From positions 1 through 7,186 of the forward strand of contig DTYS01000218.1 of assembly GCA_012961755.1 (NCBI GenBank): 7,186 bases of DNA. Reading direction: 5' to 3'. Every line of letters starts with the position of its first letter. Position 1 is the stretch's first letter. This stretch comes from Candidatus Latescibacterota bacterium. GTDB taxonomy: Bacteria; Latescibacterota; 4484-107; B68-G9. Of the stretch, positions 1 to 5,309 are shown piece by piece. Position numbers and translations under genes: made by a program. Under the pieces are notes generated by a model. The model ran no database searches and was not told the DNA's origin. It was given only the letters and a program-made list of their open reading frames with translations.

Positions 1-1248
1 TACGACAGCGACGGTGACCTGGACCTGTACGTCGTCAACTACGGAAGGAACCTGCTCTACGAGAACCTCGGGGACGGCAGGTTCGCGGAGGCAGGGGAGA
101 GGCTCGGCGTGGTCCACTTCGGACACGACACCGGAGCCTCGGTCTGTGACTACGATGGCGACTGCCTTCCGGACCTGTACCTCTCCTCGAAGGAAGGCGA
201 CGTTTTCTATAAGAACGAAGGGAGGGCGTTCAGGAAGGTCAGGGGATGGGAGGAGGGGAGCACTTGTGCAAGCTTCGTGGACTGGGACGGGGATACCTCC
301 CCCGACCTCGTCCTCTGTGGTACTCCGGATGGGCTCTCCCTCTACAGGGCTGTGGTCCCCCGTCCAGCCATCGCCCTGAGGATACGACAGGGAACGGGCG
401 CACGCGTCCGGGTACGCTGCGGAGATAGGGTCCAGGTCCGCCGAATAGTTTCCGACGACGGGCTTCCCCTCCTCTTCGTCCTCGGGAGGGAGGACGGGGC
501 AGAAGTCGAGGTGACCTGGCCCAACGGAAGCACCCTGACTTGGGAGTGCCTGAGGTCCGGCAGGGCCTACATCCTCGGCCCCGAAGGTCCCCTGGACACC
601 TTCGTCTGGCCGGGGGACGTGGACGGGGACGGTAAGGTGGGCGGGGGGGACGTAGAGGCCTTGGCCGAATACTGGGGTCTATCTGGGCCGCGTAGGCCCC
701 ATCCTTCGTCGGCCTGGGCCGGGCAACCTGCGAGGTCCTGGGGCACCAAGGAGGCCACATATGCGGACGCGGATGGGGACGGGAAGGTCGACGAGGATGA
801 CTTAAGGGTCGTCCTGAAGAACTGGGGGAGGGCGTTTGGAGAGCCCATATCCAGGCTCGAAAGGAAGGGGGTCATCTCCGAGGCTTATAAGGTTGCCTCC
901 AACGTACCCGACCTCGATGTCAGACGGAGGATGTTATCGGTCCTGAGGCCCGAGATGGCGGAACTCGGAATCCCCAGCAGACTTGACCTCCATGCCCTTC
1001 CGAACCCTTTTCGGGATGGGACGACCTTCCGGCTCAGGCTCCCCTTCGGTGGGAAGGGTTTCCTTAGGCTATACGATGTGCTCGGCAGGCCAGTGCGGAC
1101 CCTACGGGGGACCTGGCATCCAGGGGAGATATTTCTGTCCTGGGACGGAAGGGACGAAGGCGGAAGGAAGGTCGCAAGTGGGGTCTACGTAGCGAGGTTG
1201 GAGGTCGGGGGAGAGGTCCGCACCACGAAGGTGCTGTTGGTCAGGTAA
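1..1248 (+). CDS. Secreted FG-GAP/VCBS, UnbV and dockerin-like protein with C-terminal sorting domain (5' truncated)
   Basis: The reading frame is open from base 1, so the N-terminus lies upstream; 415 residues are visible, ending in TAA. Three FG-GAP/VCBS-type calcium loops occur near residues 2-9 (DSDGDLDL), 50-58 (DYDGDCLPD) and 94-102 (DWDGDTSPD). Residues about 120-190 match the ASPIC/UnbV domain (GTGARVRV, then EVTWPNGS). Residues 206-221 and 256-271 are two dockerin-like EF-hand loops (DVDGDGKVGGGD, DADGDGKVDEDD), each followed by a WG. The last 86 residues (330-415) form a FlgD-like Ig / type IX-style sorting domain: PNPF, YDVLGRPVRTL, WDGRDEGG, ASGVYVARL. In known families this tail directs export through or anchoring at the outer membrane, so I infer a cell-surface or secreted protein with calcium-stabilised propeller blades. 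Ligand and function are unknown. All six cysteines lie in residues 49-183. The GTG at 109 is not the true start, because clear domain sequence precedes it. Confidence 0.88.
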   Translation, partial: YDSDGDLDLYVVNYGRNLLYENLGDGRFAEAGERLGVVHFGHDTGASVCDYDGDCLPDLYLSSKEGDVFYKNEGRAFRKVRGWEEGSTCASFVDWDGDTSPDLVLCGTPDGLSLYRAVVPRPAIALRIRQGTGARVRVRCGDRVQVRRIVSDDGLPLLFVLGREDGAEVEVTWPNGSTLTWECLRSGRAYILGPEGPLDTFVWPGDVDGDGKVGGGDVEALAEYWGLSGPRRPHPSSAWAGQPARSWGTKEATYADADGDGKVDEDDLRVVLKNWGRAFGEPISRLERKGVISEAYKVASNVPDLDVRRRMLSVLRPEMAELGIPSRLDLHALPNPFRDGTTFRLRLPFGGKGFLRLYDVLGRPVRTLRGTWHPGEIFLSWDGRDEGGRKVASGVYVARLEVGGEVRTTKVLLVR

Positions 1249-1249
1249 C

Positions 1250-1278
1250 TTGCTTTAAAGCGATAAAGTTCGTATATT
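1250..1278 (+). promoter_or_regulatory. Candidate sigma70-type promoter for the lipoprotein/OMP pair
   Basis: TTGCTT (1250-1255) and TATATT (1273-1278) are separated by 17 nt. The -10 box matches TATAAT at 5 of 6 positions and the -35 box matches TTGACA at 3 of 6. They sit in a conspicuously AT-rich island (about 1249-1290) between GC-rich genes. A start near 1285 would give a leader of about 48 nt before the ATG at 1333. The -35 begins 2 nt after the stop codon of the preceding gene, and I see no obvious terminator between them, so read-through transcription is also possible. The sigma-factor consensus of this organism is unknown. Confidence 0.45.
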
Positions 1279-1305
1279 CTGAATAGAAAATTGGCCTCTT
1301 GTAGG

Positions 1306-1320
1306 CTTCGCCCGTCGAAG
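1306..1320 (+). other. Small leader hairpin next to the ribosome-binding site
   Basis: CTTCG (1306-1310) and CGAAG (1316-1320) can pair as a 5-bp stem around the loop CCCGT. The stem ends where the G-rich ribosome-binding stretch GGGGTGAG (1321-1328) begins. It may be only a short leader structure. The stem is small enough to arise by chance, and no U-tract follows, so it is not a terminator. Confidence 0.2.
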
Positions 1321-1332
1321 GGGGTGAGAGGT

Positions 1333-1875
1333 ATGAGGACCGGAAGGCTCGTTGTGACGATGAGCTTCCTCTTGGCCCTCTTAGGATGCTATACCGTGCT
1401 GAAGCATCCTGAGGTCAGGCCCGAGGGGGAGGCAGGGGCAGGGAGGGAGTGCTGGAGGTGTCACGAGGACTACAGGCTTGAGAGGACCTATTATTACCCC
1501 AGGCTTTACGACTACTGGGACCGCCTGCCCTACTACTCCCGGGGCTATTACGAGCGGTGGTGGTACTACAACGAGTACCCCTGGTGGTGGGACCGTTACT
1601 ACTATTACGACTCCAACACCGTCACCCGGACCCAGCAGGAGGAACGGAAGCCCCAGGAGCAGAAGGTTGAGAAGAAGCGTCCCTCAGGCCGCAGGGAGGG
1701 ATTCTACGACATGGAGCCCAAGGTGGGCAGGGAACCCCAGTTACAGGCGCCTCGGGTACGCTCTAAGCCGGTGTTGAGGGAAACCCCAAACCAGACCAAG
1801 TCCTCTGGGGATTCATCCAAGAGTTCCGGTTCGTCCCACAGGAAACGTCCATCCCGTAGGAAGGGGATGAGGTGA
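1333..1875 (+). CDS. Lipoprotein with CxxCH haem-type motif and Tyr/Trp-rich segment
   Basis: A 180-residue protein I cannot assign to a named family. I chose ATG 1333 because GGGGTGAG lies just upstream and it gives a proper lipoprotein signal: basic MRTGR, a hydrophobic stretch, then lipobox LLGC with the acylated cysteine at residue 19. A TTG at 1291 in the same frame would place 14 unsuitable residues in front. After the lipobox, residues 40-44 read CWRCH, the CxxCH signature of covalent c-type haem attachment. Residues 53-92 are extraordinarily aromatic: 22 of 40 are Tyr or Trp, in clusters such as YYY, WW, WWW and YYYY. From about residue 97 the protein is polar, rich in Lys, Arg, Gln and Ser, and probably disordered. 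I infer an envelope-anchored protein facing the periplasm or surface, possibly binding haem; the single CxxCH could instead bind metal or act as a thiol pair. It overlaps the next gene by 4 nt, suggesting coupled expression. Confidence 0.82.
   Translation: MRTGRLVVTMSFLLALLGCYTVLKHPEVRPEGEAGAGRECWRCHEDYRLERTYYYPRLYDYWDRLPYYSRGYYERWWYYNEYPWWWDRYYYYDSNTVTRTQQEERKPQEQKVEKKRPSGRREGFYDMEPKVGREPQLQAPRVRSKPVLRETPNQTKSSGDSSKSSGSSHRKRPSRRKGMR
1858..1874 (+). promoter_or_regulatory. RBS and GTGA overlap setting the GTG start of the OMP gene
   Basis: The purine-rich AGGAAGGGG (1858-1866) lies 5 nt before GTG 1872, inside the end of the lipoprotein gene. The start GTG (1872-1874) and the lipoprotein stop TGA (1873-1875) share bases as GTGA, an arrangement typical of translational coupling. 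The nearby ATG at 1867 is in the lipoprotein frame and is followed by its stop, so it is not the start of the downstream gene. Confidence 0.6.
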
Positions 1876-3095
1876 GGAAGGCCTGGTTCACCGTGGTCCT
1901 CGTCTCCATCTGGGTGGGTGAGGCCTCCCCTTGGGAGGAGATAACCGTGGATCGCTTTTCCGGCCTCGGGGCCAGGGCCATGGGGATGGGGGGAGCATAC
2001 GTGGCGGTAGCGGAGGACTTCACGGCGACGTACTGGAACCCTGCAGGACTGGCCCAGATAAGGAGGTTCGAACTTTACGGTGGCCTGTGTCAACGAAAGG
2101 ACGCCGCCGCGGTCAGCTTCTACGGTTCTTCCTGGTACGACAGCCTCACCCGGACGACGTCGGACCCCTTGGGGATGGTCCTCCCGGTCCCTACGTACCG
2201 GGGGAGCTTGGTGTTCTCGGTAGGTTACCTTCCGGTTAAAGTCTTCGACAACCTTTTCGGCATAAAGGGGGTGAGCCGGGAGACCGGGAAATATAAAGAA
2301 GGCAAGGCAGAGGACGAAGGAGGGCTTGGAGTATACACGGTTGCCGGGGCGATAGACATATCTCCTTCAACTTCCTTAGGAGCCACCTTAGAGATATGGA
2401 GGGGGTCGAATACCTTCTCGCAGAAGCTCCTTACCGAGCAGGATACTTCCGGTACTTACTACCGACTCGATTTTGAGGACAGATACAGCTCCTTCGGCGT
2501 GAAGGTCGGGGCACTGTTCAGGATGGTGGGAGGTTTCAGGGCAGGGCTTGCGGTATCGTCGCCCGTCCACCTTAAGGTGGAAGAGTATTGGGAGGAGGCA
2601 AGGGACGATACATTGGACTCCGGAAACTTCTCGTACCGCGTTTACCTCCCATGGACCATAGATGGAGGAATATCTTGGACTGCTCCCGGGTTGGCCACCG
2701 TAGGCGTCGGACTTTCGTACTCGGACTGGACCCAGACCCGCTACGACGAGCCCCCGGTAGAGGGGATAACTAACGAAGACTTTAGGAGGAGATACAAGGC
2801 CGCGACCCTCCTCCACGTAGGTGGGGAGGTGCTACTTCCTGTAGTCCCCGCCAGGGTGAGGGTAGGGTATTACAGGGACCCGCTGCCCTTCTTAGGCCCG
2901 AGGGAGGAGGGAGGGCCTAAGGTGAAGGTCAAGGACCAGAGGGACTACTGGACCTTCGGCGTGGGGGTCCTGATAGACAAGGTCCTATCGTTGGACCTGG
3001 CGTACGTCCGTGGGAAGTTCGCCCAGGAGGAGGGTGGCATAACCGAAGAGCACAAGCTTACCAGGATGTTCCTCTCCGCTGCCTATAGGTTCTGA
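1872..3095 (+). CDS. Outer-membrane beta-barrel protein, PorV/UPF0164/FadL-like
   Basis: A 407-residue protein. Residues 1-19 are a classic Sec signal peptide (basic MRKAW, hydrophobic core, GEAS cleavage region). The mature N-terminus carries the hallmark of the PorV/PorQ, UPF0164 and FadL-like superfamily: GLGARAMGMGGAYVA (31-45), then EDFTATYWNPAGLA (48-61). The rest alternates short amphipathic beta strands with polar, Gly/Asp-rich loops, and the chain ends in YRF, an aromatic C-terminus typical of substrates of the BAM insertase. I infer a 14-stranded-type barrel in the outer membrane. FadL relatives transport hydrophobic compounds, while PorV shuttles type IX secretion cargo; the sequence alone does not decide between these roles. 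The neighbouring upstream gene with a type IX-like tail makes the PorV idea attractive but unproven. The gene is coupled to the lipoprotein by a 4-nt overlap and begins with GTG. Confidence 0.85.
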   Translation: MRKAWFTVVLVSIWVGEASPWEEITVDRFSGLGARAMGMGGAYVAVAEDFTATYWNPAGLAQIRRFELYGGLCQRKDAAAVSFYGSSWYDSLTRTTSDPLGMVLPVPTYRGSLVFSVGYLPVKVFDNLFGIKGVSRETGKYKEGKAEDEGGLGVYTVAGAIDISPSTSLGATLEIWRGSNTFSQKLLTEQDTSGTYYRLDFEDRYSSFGVKVGALFRMVGGFRAGLAVSSPVHLKVEEYWEEARDDTLDSGNFSYRVYLPWTIDGGISWTAPGLATVGVGLSYSDWTQTRYDEPPVEGITNEDFRRRYKAATLLHVGGEVLLPVVPARVRVGYYRDPLPFLGPREEGGPKVKVKDQRDYWTFGVGVLIDKVLSLDLAYVRGKFAQEEGGITEEHKLTRMFLSAAYRF

Positions 3096-3158
3096 TCCCC
3101 CTCAGATTTCCTTCCGGAGCTTCTAAGGACCAATTTCCACATGCGATAGAGTCTGTAT

Positions 3159-3180
3159 AGGGCGTCCGCGCGGACGCCCT
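3159..3180. promoter_or_regulatory. Perfect 22-nt palindrome: terminator hairpin or operator
   Basis: The half-site AGGGCGTCCGC (3159-3169) is followed directly by its exact reverse complement GCGGACGCCCT (3170-3180). In RNA this folds as a 9-bp, almost all G:C stem with a GCGC tetraloop. Only GTTTCC follows, so as an intrinsic terminator for the OMP gene it has a weak U-tract. As DNA it is a symmetric site of a size suited to a dimeric regulator. It lies 64 nt after the OMP stop and 17 nt before the hydrolase ATG, just ahead of that gene's ribosome-binding site, so it could equally affect the start of the hydrolase-mfd transcript. Confidence 0.6.
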
Positions 3181-3186
3181 GTTTCC

Positions 3187-3194
3187 GGGGAGGG
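3187..3194 (+). promoter_or_regulatory. Strong RBS of the glycoside-hydrolase-like gene
   Basis: GGGGAGGG contains the Shine-Dalgarno core GGAGG (3189-3193), 4 nt before ATG 3198. It supports this start over the in-frame ATG at 3213, which lacks a comparable site. The in-frame stop TAG at 3147-3149 excludes a much longer N-terminus. Confidence 0.6.
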
Positions 3195-3197
3195 TAT

Positions 3198-5309
3198 ATG
3201 GGACACGTAAGGATGCTTAGAGTCGATTACCCTCAAAATTGGGGTAGGCTCAGGGAGTTGGACTTCGGGAGGCTGGCCAAGTTCAAGGGGAAGAATTACT
3301 GTTGCAACATGGAGTGGCTTCCGGGGACGTTGGGTTCGGAGGGGGGAGGGCACTTGGTCACATTTGACACCCCCCACTTCGCCAAGGCCCCGTCCTTGGG
3401 GGAGGTGGACCTTCTAAGGGGGTACCTCCCCCACGCGCAGAGCCAGGGCATAACCGTGATAGCATACCTCAACCTGCATTGGTACTCCTACGAGTTCGCG
3501 GAGGAGCATCCCGGATGGGAACAGGTCCTGAGGGACGGCAGGCCTTACGGCAGGGTGAGGCCCCTGTACGGGAACGGCACGACCATGTGTCCCAACAGTC
3601 CTTGGAGGGGATGGGCCTTCAAGCTCATAGAGGAGGCGATGAGGACCGGGATAAGGGGGGTGTTCCTGGACGGTCCGGCGGTGTACCCCGGCTGCTGCTA
3701 CTGCGAGCACTGCAGGAAGCTCTTCGAAGGGAGGACTGGGCAGGAGCCACCCGAATGGGGGGACTGGGAGGGTCCCCTTTGGAGGGAGTTCGTGAAGTTC
3801 CGCTCCGAGACCATGGTCAGGTTCCTGAGGGATGCGAGGGAAGCGGTGAAGAGGGTCAGGGAGGACGGGCTCGTGTTCATAAACTCGGGGGCATGGCCCA
3901 ACTGGGAGGTACCGAGGGATGTGAGGGAGCTCGCCCCCTACCAGGACTTCAGCGGTGCCGAGGCCTTCTTCCACTTAGGCGTGGATGTAGATCCTTATTT
4001 CCAGCTCCGCACCGGGAAGTACCTTAGGGCTTCAGGAAGGCCCTCCGTGGTCTTCGTACACCACGCACAGGGGGTCTGGCACTACCTTCCGCTTCAAGGG
4101 GACGAGATGAGGCTGGCCTTAGCCCAGACCCTGGCCTCAGGTTCCAACACATGGACGGCGCTTATAAATGGGGAGTTATTGGAGAGGGAGGAGGCCTGGG
4201 GGCCGGTGAGGGACGTGCTGAAGGTAGCGGACGAGCATCCCGAGGCGTTCGAGGGGCTCGAACTCTATGCCCCTGTGGGGATATACGTTTCCTCGGAGAC
4301 GGCTTTCTTCTATCGTTCGAGGGAATCCGGGATATATCGGAGGGTACAGGCCCAGGCCGAGGAGGACCTGGTGGCGAAGGGAGGTGCGGGGACCAGGATA
4401 TCGGAGCTTTCTGATCAGAAGGCCACCTCCGACGCGCTCGCACGGGAGGAAGTGTACGGTGCCTTCTCCATGTTGACCCACAGCAGGATTCCGAACAGGT
4501 TCGTGCTCGGCCCCGACTTCGGAGGGCTTAAGGTCCTCCTCCTTCCCAACTCCGCCTGTCTGAGCGAGGAGGAGAAGGACAGGATCAGGAGGTTCGTGAG
4601 GGACGGAGGGGCGGTCGTCGCATCGTTCGAGACGGGAAGGTACGGACCTGAGGGGGAGCCCGCCGATGACGATTTCTTCGAAGAGTTCTTGGGCGCGGAG
4701 GAGGTCCACGGCGCGTTCCCCTTAGAGGTAAGGGAGGAGTACGTAAAGGTAAAGGAAGGCTTCGGCTCCTTCCGTCCTGGCGACCTCGTGCCCAGGCCGA
4801 CCTACTCCCTCAAGGTCGTGGCTTCAGGTGATACCGATGTCCTCGCCTCCTTCCTGGAGGTCACCGGCCAGCACTACGCCCCCCTCAAGGGCGAGAGCCC
4901 TTACCCTGCCCTCATCGTTCGGAGCTACGGTAAGGGAAAGGTAGCGTACGTTCCGGCCTTGTTCGGGGAGTTCTACCGGAGGTACAGGGACGGAACGGCC
5001 GAGAGGTTCGTGGTGGAGGTGATAAGGGCAACTCTGGAAGAGGAGCTTCAGGTCGGGGTCGAGGGTCCCAGATCGGTGGTATGCGAAGTTTACAGGAAGG
5101 ACGGGACCTGGGTCGTCCACCTCGTCAACTGTGGGGGGGACATGAAGAGGCCGGTGGACCTGATCCCCGCGACCGGGGTGAAGGTCAGCTTTAAGGACCC
5201 GGGGGTGAAGAAAGTAAGGGCACTGGTGGCAGGGAGGGAGCTCGAGGTCTCAGGAGGCCTGGTCGAGGTTCCGAGGATAGATGTCTACGAGGTCCTGACG
5301 GCGGGATGA
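3198..5309 (+). CDS. Glycoside-hydrolase-like protein: TIM barrel, GH42M-like domain, C-terminal beta domain
   Basis: A 703-residue protein resembling hypothetical glycosyl hydrolases of the GHL6/GH42-like kind. Residues 1 to about 400 look like a TIM barrel: strand-like ITVIAYLNLHW, then GIRGVFLDGP with Asp158 at the end of a strand, then FINSGAWP and SGAEAFF with Glu255. Asp158 and Glu255 are my candidates for catalytic acids. Directly after Asp158 comes a cysteine cluster, CCYCEHC (166-172), of the kind that can bind zinc. From about residue 442 (GLKVLLLPNSACLSEEEKDRIRRFVRDGG) to about 620 the fold looks like the class-I glutaminase-amidotransferase-like trimerisation domain of GH42 beta-galactosidases, including YGKGKVAYVPALFG. 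Residues from about 630 to 703 form a small beta domain. There is no signal peptide, so a cytoplasmic enzyme acting on imported sugars or glycosides is likely; the substrate cannot be read from sequence. Its stop overlaps the mfd start (ATGA). Catalytic activity is inferred, not shown. Confidence 0.78.
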   Translation: MGHVRMLRVDYPQNWGRLRELDFGRLAKFKGKNYCCNMEWLPGTLGSEGGGHLVTFDTPHFAKAPSLGEVDLLRGYLPHAQSQGITVIAYLNLHWYSYEFAEEHPGWEQVLRDGRPYGRVRPLYGNGTTMCPNSPWRGWAFKLIEEAMRTGIRGVFLDGPAVYPGCCYCEHCRKLFEGRTGQEPPEWGDWEGPLWREFVKFRSETMVRFLRDAREAVKRVREDGLVFINSGAWPNWEVPRDVRELAPYQDFSGAEAFFHLGVDVDPYFQLRTGKYLRASGRPSVVFVHHAQGVWHYLPLQGDEMRLALAQTLASGSNTWTALINGELLEREEAWGPVRDVLKVADEHPEAFEGLELYAPVGIYVSSETAFFYRSRESGIYRRVQAQAEEDLVAKGGAGTRISELSDQKATSDALAREEVYGAFSMLTHSRIPNRFVLGPDFGGLKVLLLPNSACLSEEEKDRIRRFVRDGGAVVASFETGRYGPEGEPADDDFFEEFLGAEEVHGAFPLEVREEYVKVKEGFGSFRPGDLVPRPTYSLKVVASGDTDVLASFLEVTGQHYAPLKGESPYPALIVRSYGKGKVAYVPALFGEFYRRYRDGTAERFVVEVIRATLEEELQVGVEGPRSVVCEVYRKDGTWVVHLVNCGGDMKRPVDLIPATGVKVSFKDPGVKKVRALVAGRELEVSGGLVEVPRIDVYEVLTAG

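Noticed and set aside
239..760. Long open frame on the - strand
   Set aside because: Lies opposite well-supported domain sequence of the exported protein; its product is Pro/Arg-rich low-complexity, typical of a shadow in GC-rich DNA.
1291..1332. TTG at 1291 as an earlier start of the lipoprotein
   Set aside because: It would add 14 residues before the basic signal-peptide start, lies at the probable transcription start and has no ribosome-binding site.
1450..1464. CWRCH as part of a zinc finger or thioredoxin-like site
   Set aside because: No second Cys/His pair nearby and no thioredoxin fold; CxxCH in an exported lipoprotein fits haem attachment better, although this is not proven.
1704..2093. 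Open frame on the - strand across the lipoprotein/OMP junction
   Set aside because: No recognisable protein features, and it opposes a clear signal peptide and barrel N-terminus.
3134..3161. Promoter TTTCCA-16-TATAGG ahead of the hydrolase gene
   Set aside because: Both boxes match consensus poorly and the region is not AT-rich; a promoter may exist here but these bases do not establish it.
3414..3974. Open frame on the - strand inside the hydrolase gene
   Set aside because: Antisense to conserved barrel motifs; Pro/Gly-rich composition without domain signal.
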